Assembly (NCBI GenBank): GCA_001871195.1 | Contig: MNXA01000049.1 | Coordinates: 62,001 to 126,000 of the forward strand | Direction: 5' to 3' | DNA: 64,000 nucleotides | From: Zetaproteobacteria bacterium CG1_02_55_237 | GTDB lineage: Bacteria > Pseudomonadota > Zetaproteobacteria > Mariprofundales > Mariprofundaceae | Shown: positions 56,066-64,000 of the stretch, piece after piece | Layout of the letters: each line of letters starts with the position of its first letter | Position numbering within the stretch: the stretch's first letter is position 1 | Notes under the pieces: model-generated | Told to the model about the DNA's origin: nothing | Seen by the model: the letters and a program-made list of their open reading frames with translations, nothing else | Database searches by the model: none | Position numbers and translations under genes: made by a program

Positions 56066-57301
56066 TTATCCTTCGTCCCCGAACCACTGCCGTACCTTGC
56101 CCCACATGCGACCGAGCACCGATGGCCCGCCGCGTCCCACGGCCACCGACGATGTTTGCCGGTAGTTGTGACCGTATCTAATCAGGCCGACACCGGTGGC
56201 ATACATCGGGCTGGAGACCACATCCACCAAGCCCCCCACGCCATCCGGCCGACCCATACGTACCGGCATGTCAAAAATCTCCTCGGCCAGTTCGACCATG
56301 CCTTCCAGCAGGCTGCTTCCGCCGGTAATCACCAGCCCGGCTGCCAGCAGCTCCTGATAACCGGAACGAGTCAGTTCCGCCTTGACCAGTTCATACAGTT
56401 CTTCCACGCGTGGCTCGAGTATCTGAGCCATAACCTGCCTCGGCATCGGCCGCGGTGGCCGACCGCCAACACTGGGGATCTCAATCTGTTCGTCGGGAGA
56501 AACCATCGACACCATGCATGCACCATATTTGCGTTTCAGATGATCCGCCTCGCGGGCACTGGTGCGCAGGCCTACCACCAGATCGTTGGTCAGGTGATCA
56601 CCACCGATGGGGATCACGGCGGTGTGCCGGATAGCTCCGTCGAGGAACACTGCGATATCAGATGTGCCACCGCCGATATCCACCAGTGCGACACCAATGT
56701 CTTTCTCATCCTGAGCCAATACAGCCTCACTGGAGGCCACCTGCTCCAGAACCATATCGGCCACATCCAGACCACAGCGGTTGCAGCATTTGATAATATT
56801 CTGTGCCGACGAGACCGCGCCAGTGACGATATGCACCTTCACTTCCAGGCGCACGCCGCTCATACCAATGGGCTCGCGGATGCCGTCCTGTGCATCGATA
56901 ATGTATTCCTGCGGCAGGATATGCAGGATTTTCTGGTCGGCCGGAATCTTCATGGCGCGCGCCGCATCAACCACACGATCCACGTCCTCGGAGGTCACTT
57001 CGCCACCCTTGGTTGCCACCACGCCGTGGCTGTTGTAGCCGCGAATGTGTGAACCGGCGATACCCGTGAACACCGATTTGATTTCAATACCAGCCATCAG
57101 CTCGGCTTCTTCGACTGCCAGACGAATGGATTCGACTGTGCTCTCAATATTGACCACCACACCCTTGCGCAAACCGCGCGATGGATGGGTGCCGATGCCG
57201 ATCACATCCAGCCGGCCATCCGGCCCGGCCTCAGCAACCACACAGGCAATCTTGCTGGTGCCAATATCAAGACCGACAAAGATCTGTTCGTGCTTGGACA
57301 T
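56066..57301 (-). CDS. ftsA: cell division protein FtsA
   Basis: FtsA is the actin-like membrane tether of FtsZ. The 411-residue protein has VGLDIGTSKIACVV at the start, the SHUGS domain, GVALVDIGGGTSDIAVF and GLVITGGSSLLEGM. The C-terminal amphipathic helix is KVRQWFGDEG. It shares its first base with the ftsQ stop region (1-nt overlap) and belongs to the dcw operon. Confidence 0.97.
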   Translation of the reverse strand: MSKHEQIFVGLDIGTSKIACVVAEAGPDGRLDVIGIGTHPSRGLRKGVVVNIESTVESIRLAVEEAELMAGIEIKSVFTGIAGSHIRGYNSHGVVATKGGEVTSEDVDRVVDAARAMKIPADQKILHILPQEYIIDAQDGIREPIGMSGVRLEVKVHIVTGAVSSAQNIIKCCNRCGLDVADMVLEQVASSEAVLAQDEKDIGVALVDIGGGTSDIAVFLDGAIRHTAVIPIGGDHLTNDLVVGLRTSAREADHLKRKYGACMVSMVSPDEQIEIPSVGGRPPRPMPRQVMAQILEPRVEELYELVKAELTRSGYQELLAAGLVITGGSSLLEGMVELAEEIFDMPVRMGRPDGVGGLVDVVSSPMYATGVGLIRYGHNYRQTSSVAVGRGGPSVLGRMWGKVRQWFGDEG

Positions 57302-58059
57302 TATACCATGCCTCCAAGTTTTGATTTGCGTATAAACCAGCGCGTTGTGGCGCGCACATCGACACGCCAGTCGCCATTTTTCCAGCGTCGGTCCTGCATC
57401 AAGGCAATGACCTGCTGCATGCGCTGCATCGCGTTTGCATCACGTGGCAGCAGCCAGCAACGCCCACGATCGAAATTCAGTTTCCAGCCATCGTCTTCGC
57501 TGATCCATTCGCTCAGACGGGCATAGCTCGCCTTATCCATCTGCTTGAGCTTGAGCAGCAGTGAAACACCTGCATCCAGTTCGGCCGCCTCGACACGCAA
57601 CAGGGGCAGATCAAGCATCTCGCCAGCCTTCAGCGGGCGATATGCGCTCCCCTGCCCATCCACCAGCAGCACGGTGCCCTGGGCGTTGCGCCACAAGGCG
57701 ACAGGCATGCGCATAGTGGCGCCAATCTCCAACTTGTCGGGCAAGCGGCGGGCAATATTCACCTCCGCCAGATCCGGCATGCTGCTTAACAGATGCGTAC
57801 GTAACCTTGAAGGCCAGGCGTGCACCAGATCGAGTGGCTGCAAGCCTTTCAATTGCTCATCCATGGCGTTTTCCATCGACTCGGGAAGGCCGCGTATCTG
57901 CCATGATTTCACCACCAGTGCCTGGTTGAACCACCAACCGGCTGCAGCAAACAGGCCAATCAGCGACAACACAGCCAAACCACGCAAGGTACCCTGCAAT
58001 ATCGATCTGACCTGCACATGCGGGCGGGTGGCATTGCGGCGACGGTTCGCTTGGCTCAT
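57301..58059 (-). CDS. ftsQ: cell division protein FtsQ
   Basis: FtsQ links early and late divisome proteins. From the ATG at 58059 the protein has 252 residues: a basic cytoplasmic start, one membrane helix (about 25-45), the POTRA domain (about 49-120) and the FtsQ beta domain. GGAGGGGAGGT precedes the start, which makes an ATGA overlap with ddl. The frame runs on upstream inside ddl and those residues are rejected. Confidence 0.93.
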   Translation of the reverse strand: MSQANRRRNATRPHVQVRSILQGTLRGLAVLSLIGLFAAAGWWFNQALVVKSWQIRGLPESMENAMDEQLKGLQPLDLVHAWPSRLRTHLLSSMPDLAEVNIARRLPDKLEIGATMRMPVALWRNAQGTVLLVDGQGSAYRPLKAGEMLDLPLLRVEAAELDAGVSLLLKLKQMDKASYARLSEWISEDDGWKLNFDRGRCWLLPRDANAMQRMQQVIALMQDRRWKNGDWRVDVRATTRWFIRKSKLGGMV

Positions 58060-58970
58060 ACCTCCCCTCCTTCGCCTGTCATGCAGGCAGTCGACTTCAA
58101 GGAAGCCCCCTGCAGCATGCGCAGGCAAAGTGCTTCAAAATTCATCCCCGCTGCCGCAGCCGACTTGGGCAACAGGCTTGTTTCCGTCATGCCGGGTATG
58201 GTGTTGATCTCCAGGACAAGCGGCTCACCACCATCGCCCACGATCATGTCGACGCGCGGCGCGCCATCACAGCCGGTCACACGCACAGCCTGCTCGGCAC
58301 GCTGCATGCAGAGACCGAGCGTTTCGGCCGGCAACCTGGCCGGACAGAAATAATCGGTCGCGCCCGCCGTATACTTGGAGGTGTAGTCGTAGACGCCGGA
58401 TTTCGGGGCCACCTCAACCGGTGGCAAGGCCTCCCCACCGACTACCGCCACGGCAATCTCAACACCCCTGACCGGCATTTCAGCCATCCATCCACGGCTA
58501 TCCGTGATGCCCAGTGCAAGCCATTCCTGCTCATTGTTCAGCAGATGCAGGCCGACGCTTGAACCCTCGGCAACCGGCTTGATGAACACCGGGTAACGCA
58601 GTGGTCCATTGGCGCGAATGGGGACATCCACCGGCACCTTGATGCCGGCGCGCTGCAGCACCGCCTTGCACAGATCTTTATCCATGCACAGACCGGAAGC
58701 CGTCACGCCTGATCCGGTATAAGGAATGCGCATAATTTCCAGCAAGCCCTGCACACAACCGTCTTCGCCCCAGCAACCATGCAGGGCAATAAACGCTGTA
58801 TGAATGTCGGCATTCTGAATCTGCTTTACCCAGTCGGAGCCAAGATCGAGTCCCACGGCATCAATGCCGCAGCGCTGCAATGCAGCCAGCACAGCTTTCC
58901 CTGAACGCAGGGATATTTCGCGCTCGCTGGACACACCGCCCATCAGCACGCCGACCCGGGACCCGATCAT
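58056..58970 (-). CDS. ddl: D-alanine--D-alanine ligase
   Basis: Ddl makes the D-Ala-D-Ala dipeptide for peptidoglycan. The 304-residue ATP-grasp protein has GVLMGGVSSEREISLRSG (about 7-24), FIALHGCWGEDGCVQG, KPVAEGSSVG and LEINTIPGMTETSLLPKSAAAAG. It overlaps murB and ftsQ by 4 nt each. Confidence 0.97.
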   Translation of the reverse strand: MIGSRVGVLMGGVSSEREISLRSGKAVLAALQRCGIDAVGLDLGSDWVKQIQNADIHTAFIALHGCWGEDGCVQGLLEIMRIPYTGSGVTASGLCMDKDLCKAVLQRAGIKVPVDVPIRANGPLRYPVFIKPVAEGSSVGLHLLNNEQEWLALGITDSRGWMAEMPVRGVEIAVAVVGGEALPPVEVAPKSGVYDYTSKYTAGATDYFCPARLPAETLGLCMQRAEQAVRVTGCDGAPRVDMIVGDGGEPLVLEINTIPGMTETSLLPKSAAAAGMNFEALCLRMLQGASLKSTACMTGEGGEV

Positions 58971-59860
58971 GCCGGCTCTCCCAGCATGCGAACCTCGGGT
59001 TCAAGACGCACACCAAATTTTTTCTCAACCGTTTTCTGTGCCAACTGGATCAGGGCCAACACATCGCTGCTGGATGCGGAATCTTCATTAACAATGAAAT
59101 TGGCATGCTTGGCTGAGATGCTCGCCCCGCCAATGCGATGACCCTTCAATCCGGCGGCCTCAATCAGGCGTGCGGCATGATCACCGTCAGGATTTTTGAA
59201 TACCGAACCGCAATTCGGCAGTTCCAGCGGCTGAGTCCGACCGCGCGTCGTGCGCATCTGGCGAATGCGCTCGCGCACAGTCTCTCCATCGTCTTCCTGC
59301 AAATGAAATTCCGCCGAGACCACCAGTGATCCGTACGGCAACGAGGTATGGCGGTAGGCCATTTCCAGTTCAGCCGCCTGCAGCTCCTGCTTCTCGCCAT
59401 CGCGCCGCACCACATGGATGCGCGTCAGACAATCGGCAATCTGCTGGCCGAACGCACCGGCATTCATCGCCACGCCACCGCCGATATCGCCAGGCACGGT
59501 TGCCATGAACTCCAGACCGGTTAATCCATGGTCGGCACAGATGCGAGACACGCGGCTCATGCGCACGCCACATTCAGCGGAGAGTATGGTGCCGTTCACC
59601 TGAATGTGATTCAGACTGCTTAAATCCAGTACCACGCCCGGAAAACCGCTATCCGGCGGCAATAAATTGCTTCCCCGACCCAGAGGAAGCAATGGGATAT
59701 CGGCTGGAATGCACAGCATCGCCGCACACAGTGCGTCCTGATTGTCCGGACGGAAAAACCAGCGTGCCGGTCCACCCACGCCGAGTGTGGTATGCCCGGA
59801 CAAGGGCTCGTTCTCGGTGCAGGTACCGCATGTTTGCAGGATTTTCAGCCAATCGCTCAT
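58967..59860 (-). CDS. murB: UDP-N-acetylenolpyruvoylglucosamine reductase
   Basis: MurB reduces the enolpyruvyl group with NADPH and FAD. From the ATG at 59860 it has 297 residues: an FAD domain (LPLGRGSNLLPPD, GLEFMATVPGDIGGGVAMNAGAFG) and a C-terminal part with LELPNCGSVFKNPDGDHAARLIEAAGLKG. The catalytic Ser is in NCGSVFKNP. The start makes an ATGA overlap with murC. Confidence 0.96.
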   Translation of the reverse strand: MSDWLKILQTCGTCTENEPLSGHTTLGVGGPARWFFRPDNQDALCAAMLCIPADIPLLPLGRGSNLLPPDSGFPGVVLDLSSLNHIQVNGTILSAECGVRMSRVSRICADHGLTGLEFMATVPGDIGGGVAMNAGAFGQQIADCLTRIHVVRRDGEKQELQAAELEMAYRHTSLPYGSLVVSAEFHLQEDDGETVRERIRQMRTTRGRTQPLELPNCGSVFKNPDGDHAARLIEAAGLKGHRIGGASISAKHANFIVNEDSASSSDVLALIQLAQKTVEKKFGVRLEPEVRMLGEPA

Positions 59861-61239
59861 TTTGGCCCCTCCCACAAATCGCGGCGCAGGGATGCGGCCA
59901 GACCGCCGATGGAACCGGCCCCCATAAGCAGCACGATACGACCATCGGCCAGCCCCTTGATGGCAATCTCGCGGGCCTCATTCAAATCAGCGCAACAGCG
60001 CACATTGCGGTGCCCGCGCTGCTGCATGCCGGCAACCATCACTTCACTGCTCACGCCCTCAATCGGCTTTTCCCCGGCTGCATAGATCGGCAACAGCACC
60101 ACCTCGGCGGCATCGTCGAATGCCCCGAGGAACTCATTCATCAGATCGCGACTGCGCGAATAACGATGCGGCTGGAACAGCACCAGCGCCGGAGCATCCG
60201 GCCAGCTCAGACGGGCAGTGGTCAACGTAGCCATTACCTCAGTCGGGTGGTGACCATAATCATCCACCAAGGTCCCTCCGCCAAGCTGCACGGTCTGGAA
60301 ACGGCGCTGAATCCCGGAAAAAGATTCCATACCCCGACAAATAGTCGGCATATCCATACCCAACTCATACAACACAGCTACTGCAGCCAGCGCATTCTCC
60401 GCATTGTGCGGGCCCGGCATGGGCAGATGGAAACTGACTTGCTGGTCGCTGCCGATATGGCCGAAGCTTATGCGCTGTCCAACACTCTGCGGCACGTCCT
60501 CAAGGATGTGGAAATCCGCCTGCGGGCTGCGACCATAGGTTGTCACGGCCTTATGCAGGTCATCGCGCAACAGGGCGACATTGGGATGCTCATGATGCAA
60601 CACCACGCGACCATAGAACGGGACTGAGGAAACAAACTGCCGGAAGGCCGCGAGCAGATGATCGAAATCGCCGTAGTGATCGAGATGCTCCGGATCGATA
60701 TTGCTGACCACGGCAATAACCGGTGTCAGCCGCAGGAAGGAGCCGTCGCTTTCGTCGGCTTCGGCAACCAGATAGGGGCTCTCGCCAAGCCGGGCGTTGT
60801 CGCCACTGGCAATCAGGCGCCCGCCGATGACGTAAGTCGGATCAAGCCCTGCCACTTCCATACCATGCGCAATCAGCGAGGTGATTGTTGTCTTGCCATG
60901 GGAGCCTGCCACAGCGATGCCCTGTTTCATACGCATCAGCTCGGCCAGCATTTCGGCACGCGGAATCACCGGAATGCCGCGGGCATGTGCCTCTGTAATC
61001 TCTGCATTGTCGGGCTTGATGGCCGTGGAAGCGACCACCACCTGCGCCTCGCCCAACTGCCCGGCCGCATGTCCGACAAACACGGAAATTCCCAGTGCGC
61101 GCAGGCGCTCAACATTGGGGCTCTCGGCAGCATCTGAACCCTGCACCGTATAGCCCTGATTATGCAGCACCTCGGCAATGCCACTCATGCCGATACCGCC
61201 GATGCCGGTGAAATGTATGCACTGCACACGACCCTTCAT
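59857..61239 (-). CDS. murC: UDP-N-acetylmuramate--L-alanine ligase
   Basis: MurC adds L-alanine to UDP-MurNAc. The 460-residue Mur ligase has the N-terminal FTGIGGIGMSGIAEVL motif, the ATP site GSHGKTT at residues 112-118, and DEHPTE-type late residues DDYGHHPTEV near 340. It overlaps murG and murB by 4 nt. Confidence 0.97.
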   Translation of the reverse strand: MKGRVQCIHFTGIGGIGMSGIAEVLHNQGYTVQGSDAAESPNVERLRALGISVFVGHAAGQLGEAQVVVASTAIKPDNAEITEAHARGIPVIPRAEMLAELMRMKQGIAVAGSHGKTTITSLIAHGMEVAGLDPTYVIGGRLIASGDNARLGESPYLVAEADESDGSFLRLTPVIAVVSNIDPEHLDHYGDFDHLLAAFRQFVSSVPFYGRVVLHHEHPNVALLRDDLHKAVTTYGRSPQADFHILEDVPQSVGQRISFGHIGSDQQVSFHLPMPGPHNAENALAAVAVLYELGMDMPTICRGMESFSGIQRRFQTVQLGGGTLVDDYGHHPTEVMATLTTARLSWPDAPALVLFQPHRYSRSRDLMNEFLGAFDDAAEVVLLPIYAAGEKPIEGVSSEVMVAGMQQRGHRNVRCCADLNEAREIAIKGLADGRIVLLMGAGSIGGLAASLRRDLWEGPK

Positions 61240-62348
61240 GCCGCCACCTCCAGCCAGCGACCAAGCACTGCCAGCATACGTTCCTCGCTGTCGGCAGGCT
61301 GTGCATCATGCGCAGCATCGCCCATTTTCTTCAGCCTGTGGGCATTGAAAAGAAGATCGCCGATCAACCCGGCCAGACGGCCTTCACTCAGGCTGTGTTG
61401 CTCAATCAGCACGGCAGCACCAACCGCGTGCAGTGCGGCAGCATTGTGATACTGGTGATTATCGGCTGCGTGCGGCAGCGGCACAAAAATCGATGGCAGA
61501 CCGACAGCCGCCGCCTCGCACACCGTCATGGCACCTGAACGGGCCAGCATCAGATCAGCCTGAGCATACAGGGCCGGCATATCACGGCAGAAATCCAGAA
61601 CCTCGGCATCCACGCCTGCCTCAGCATACGCGTCAACCAGCGTGGCTACGCGATCCACAGCACCCGCCACATGTGTCACACGAAACGCATGCCCGGCTTC
61701 GCGCAGCAAACGGCATGCTCCGGGCAAGGTGACATTGAGGATTTGCGCCCCCTGCGAACCGCCCAGCACAATCAGATGCGGCAACTTTTGCGCCTTATGT
61801 CTGGTCTGTCGTATCTCCGAGGCAACCAGATTACCCGTGTATTCGCATTTATCCCCGGGCAGGCGGCTTGCCGCCGCTGCAAAGCCAAGCATCACAACAT
61901 TGCTGAAACCGGCCAGCTTGCGATTAACCATTCCCGGCACCGCATTCTGTTCGTAAAGCACCACAGGAACTCGCTTCAGGAAAGCTGCCAGCACGCCAGC
62001 CACGCTGGCATAACCGCCAACGCCGATAACCAACTGCGGTTTAACAGGGCGCCACTGGCGCCAGATGCTGAACACGGCACGCGGCAGCTCCCAGAACAGG
62101 ACGCGCAACTTCTGCCCCAAACCTGCTCCCTGCACGCTATGCATACCCAGAAGCAGCACATTCTCCCCTCGCTCCGGGAGTAGCTTCGCCTCAAGACCGC
62201 GCTGCGCACCGATAAAGGAGACCTGCACACCGGGCCAGCGACGGCGAACTGCATCAGCCAGGGCCAGGGCCGGGAACACATGTCCACCCGTACCGCCACC
62301 GGCGATGCACAACTGCCTGCCTGCTAGGCTATGGCTCAGGCTATTCAT
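61236..62348 (-). CDS. murG: UDP-GlcNAc:lipid I transferase MurG
   Basis: MurG adds GlcNAc to lipid I to give lipid II. The 370-residue protein has the glycine-rich CIAGGGTGGHVFPALALAD loop (about 14-32), GGYASVAGVLAAF, LGGSQGAQILN and ARSGAMTVCEAAAVGLPSIFVPLPHAADNHQ. It sits between ftsW and murC with 4-nt overlaps. Confidence 0.97.
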   Translation of the reverse strand: MNSLSHSLAGRQLCIAGGGTGGHVFPALALADAVRRRWPGVQVSFIGAQRGLEAKLLPERGENVLLLGMHSVQGAGLGQKLRVLFWELPRAVFSIWRQWRPVKPQLVIGVGGYASVAGVLAAFLKRVPVVLYEQNAVPGMVNRKLAGFSNVVMLGFAAAASRLPGDKCEYTGNLVASEIRQTRHKAQKLPHLIVLGGSQGAQILNVTLPGACRLLREAGHAFRVTHVAGAVDRVATLVDAYAEAGVDAEVLDFCRDMPALYAQADLMLARSGAMTVCEAAAVGLPSIFVPLPHAADNHQYHNAAALHAVGAAVLIEQHSLSEGRLAGLIGDLLFNAHRLKKMGDAAHDAQPADSEERMLAVLGRWLEVAA

Positions 62349-63508
62349 ACCCTTGCCTCGCTGCGTTTGCCGGCAGCACCGCGCTGTGTATGAACTGTCT
62401 CGCGATGCGCATTCATCGGCTGATGACGCTGCACGGAAAAAATCAGCCCGAGCAGGATGCAGGAGCCGAACAGTGCGCTACCACCGTAGGACATCAGCGG
62501 CATCGGCATACCCTTGGTCGGCATCACGCCCATGGCTGCGCCCAGATTAATGAAGAAGGTCGTGGCCAGCAGCGTAACGCAACCCACCACCACCAGACGC
62601 TGGAACACATCGGGAACCTTGCGGGCCAGTTGCATGCCGCGCATCAGCAACACACCGAATAGCAGAATCAGCCCGAACATGCCCGGCATACCCAACTCCT
62701 CACCGATCACCGCCGAAATGAAATCGGTAAAGGGTTCGGGAAGATAAAACAACTTCTGCACGCCCTGCCCTAATCCGGCGCCATGTACGCCGCCGACACC
62801 AAAGGCCACCATCGACTGCAACAGCTGATAACCACTACCCAACGGATCCGCCCAGGGATCGACAAAACTAAGGAAGCGTTTCACGCGGTATGGTTCGGCC
62901 AGCATGATCACCACGCCAACCGGCAATACGCTGCCGACCGTCAACAGCAGATGCCTGAGCGGCACGCCACCGACGAACCACATGCTGAAGCACAAAGCCA
63001 CCAGCAAAGCCGAACTACCGAAGTCGGGTTGCAGCAGGAGCAATACCACAGCCACGCCGAGTACCACCATCATCGGTGCAATCCCGGTGGAAAAATTCTT
63101 CATGCGCTCTGGAAACGCTGTCATATAATAAGCCATGTAGATAACGATCACCGGCTTGAGCAGCTCTACCGGCTGCAGGGTCAAGCCGAGCATGGAGTAC
63201 CAACGACGCGCCCCATTGATCTCCATGCCAATACCAGGAATCAGCACCAGCGTCATCAGCAACAGGGCCAGGCCAAGAAGCGGCATGACCATCGCCCGCC
63301 ACCAGTCCACCTCGACACGCGACGCAGCCCACATCAGCACCAGACCAACCGGCACATACACCGCCCAGTGTCCGATGATGCGATAGGCATCGCCGTAACG
63401 CACAGCGGAAATGCTCATGCTAGAACTGGCCACCATCAGCAGACTGGTGGCAAGCATGACAAGAACGCAGGTCAGCATGACTGGATCCAGTGGAGGCAGG
63501 CGCTTCAT
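62345..63508 (-). CDS. ftsW: peptidoglycan polymerase/lipid II-handling protein FtsW
   Basis: FtsW polymerises septal glycan strands (SEDS family). The 387-residue protein has ten predicted membrane helices, GARRWYSMLGLTLQPVELLKP, LLLLQPDFGSSALLV and MPLMSYGGSALFGSC, all SEDS signatures. The C-terminal ~30 residues are basic. It overlaps murD and murG by 4 nt. Confidence 0.96.
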   Translation of the reverse strand: MKRLPPLDPVMLTCVLVMLATSLLMVASSSMSISAVRYGDAYRIIGHWAVYVPVGLVLMWAASRVEVDWWRAMVMPLLGLALLLMTLVLIPGIGMEINGARRWYSMLGLTLQPVELLKPVIVIYMAYYMTAFPERMKNFSTGIAPMMVVLGVAVVLLLLQPDFGSSALLVALCFSMWFVGGVPLRHLLLTVGSVLPVGVVIMLAEPYRVKRFLSFVDPWADPLGSGYQLLQSMVAFGVGGVHGAGLGQGVQKLFYLPEPFTDFISAVIGEELGMPGMFGLILLFGVLLMRGMQLARKVPDVFQRLVVVGCVTLLATTFFINLGAAMGVMPTKGMPMPLMSYGGSALFGSCILLGLIFSVQRHQPMNAHRETVHTQRGAAGKRSEARV

Positions 63509-64000
63509 GACGTTGTCTCCAGCGCGACCACAGCATCACAGAAACATCTGCCGCGATCGGCATAATCCCTGAATTGATCCATACTGGCAGCCGCAGGACT
63601 GAGCAGCACAGGTAACGCCAGACTGCTTCTGCCTGCCTGTGCCACGGCCTCATCGATATTCGTCACCACAAGGTAGGGAACGCCCGATTCCTCCAGCAGT
63701 GCCGCAAAGGGTCTGGTATCCACACCGATGACCAATGCCAGCCCCACATGCTTTTGCACATCCGGCAACATGGGCATCAGATCCAGACCCTTGGTCAGAC
63801 CCCCGCAGATCCAAATAACCTTGTCGAATGAATTCAGCGCAGCCACAGCAGCATCCGGATTGGTCGCCTTGGAATCATCATACCAGGCCTTGCCGGCAAC
63901 CTTGCCGACATAACGAAGGCGATGATCCAGGCCACGAAAGGCAGTCAGCGCCTCGGCAATCACGCTTTGCGATACGTCTGAATCCGACGCAGCCTGTGCC
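63505..64000 (-). CDS. murD: UDP-N-acetylmuramoylalanine--D-glutamate ligase, 3' part
   Basis: The frame is open from the window edge at 64000 to a stop at 63505, giving the last ~164 residues of a Mur ligase. HRLRYVGKVAGKAWYDDSKATNPDAAVAAL and WICGGLTKGLDL are MurD features, and the position before ftsW in the dcw order fits murD. The N-terminal and central domains lie outside the window. The GTG at 63963 within this frame is internal and not the start. Confidence 0.95.
   Translation of the reverse strand, partial: AQAASDSDVSQSVIAEALTAFRGLDHRLRYVGKVAGKAWYDDSKATNPDAAVAALNSFDKVIWICGGLTKGLDLMPMLPDVQKHVGLALVIGVDTRPFAALLEESGVPYLVVTNIDEAVAQAGRSSLALPVLLSPAAASMDQFRDYADRGRCFCDAVVALETTS

Noticed and set aside
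55877-57052. 391-codon plus-strand open frame
   Set aside because: Antisense to ftsA and the ftsZ start; no recognisable domain.
63505-63963. A complete 152-codon gene starting at GTG 63963
   Set aside because: The frame continues without a stop to the window edge and the content is the C-terminal part of MurD.

Overview
The window is chromosomal DNA of a Gram-negative proteobacterium. It carries outer-membrane and lipid A genes (lpxC, an Omp85-family protein, several lipoproteins), an sspB-type ClpXP adaptor, a pntAA/pntAB/pntB transhydrogenase, and a complete dcw order. Moderate-to-high GC, an HrcA/CIRCE-controlled groESL and an unusual c-type cytochrome lipoprotein would fit a Zetaproteobacterium (Mariprofundus-like iron oxidiser), but that assignment is inferred from gene style and order and was not tested by alignment. 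I saw no tRNA, rRNA or CRISPR array.

Layout. 1-11.3 kb, all minus: an envelope-glycan group (GT39-like, GNAT, GT2, two methyltransferases), aroC, fabI, then a transglutaminase-TgpA / DUF58 / MoxR / small metallopeptidase / NAD-epimerase run. 11.4-14.9 kb, plus: a second transglutaminase, a bifunctional glutathionylspermidine synthetase/amidase and a YajG-like exported protein. 15.0 kb: a cupin (minus). 15.3-17.5 kb: groES-groEL behind a CIRCE operator. 17.5-24.43 kb: an AT-richer integrated element of about 6.9 kb, inserted exactly at the 3' end of groEL. It is bounded by an 18-bp direct repeat and encodes a P4-type integrase, small HTH proteins, an inovirus-Gp2/YagK-like replication protein, an HGGxTG protein, a predicted PD-(D/E)XK nuclease and a membrane-anchored protein. 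24.4-28.6 kb, minus: hda-like, perM-like, pgsA-like, DUF2066, sspB. 28.64-29.01 kb: the RNase P RNA gene (rnpB, minus). 29.1-39.4 kb: mixed envelope and housekeeping genes (Omp85, HAD phosphatase, glycine-zipper lipoprotein, cytochrome c lipoprotein, lgt, uppP, sppA, fatty-acid hydroxylase, DUF2892, secretin-like, cation efflux). 39.5-46.9 kb, minus: purB, an AsmA-like giant, gatB-gatA-gatC. 47.0-51.4 kb, minus: LEA14-like lipoprotein, pntB-pntAB-pntAA, folK, folB. 51.5 kb, plus: a 53-codon zinc-finger gene. 51.65-53.1 kb, minus: rlmB, radC. 53.3 kb, plus: a rhodanese. 53.7-64.0 kb, minus: lpxC, ftsZ, ftsA, ftsQ, ddl, murB, murC, murG, ftsW, murD (cut by the window end), with 4-nt ATGA overlaps through most of the cluster.

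Most novel part. The groEL-targeted element looks like a phage-satellite or P4-like integrative element. It has an overlapping replication operon, repeated putative integrase arm sites inside both ends, and a stand-alone nuclease gene in the cargo position. Its insertion moved the native groESL terminator 6.9 kb away, while the element supplies a new terminator just after groEL. The nuclease is the best candidate in the window for an undescribed (possibly anti-phage) system; that function is inference.
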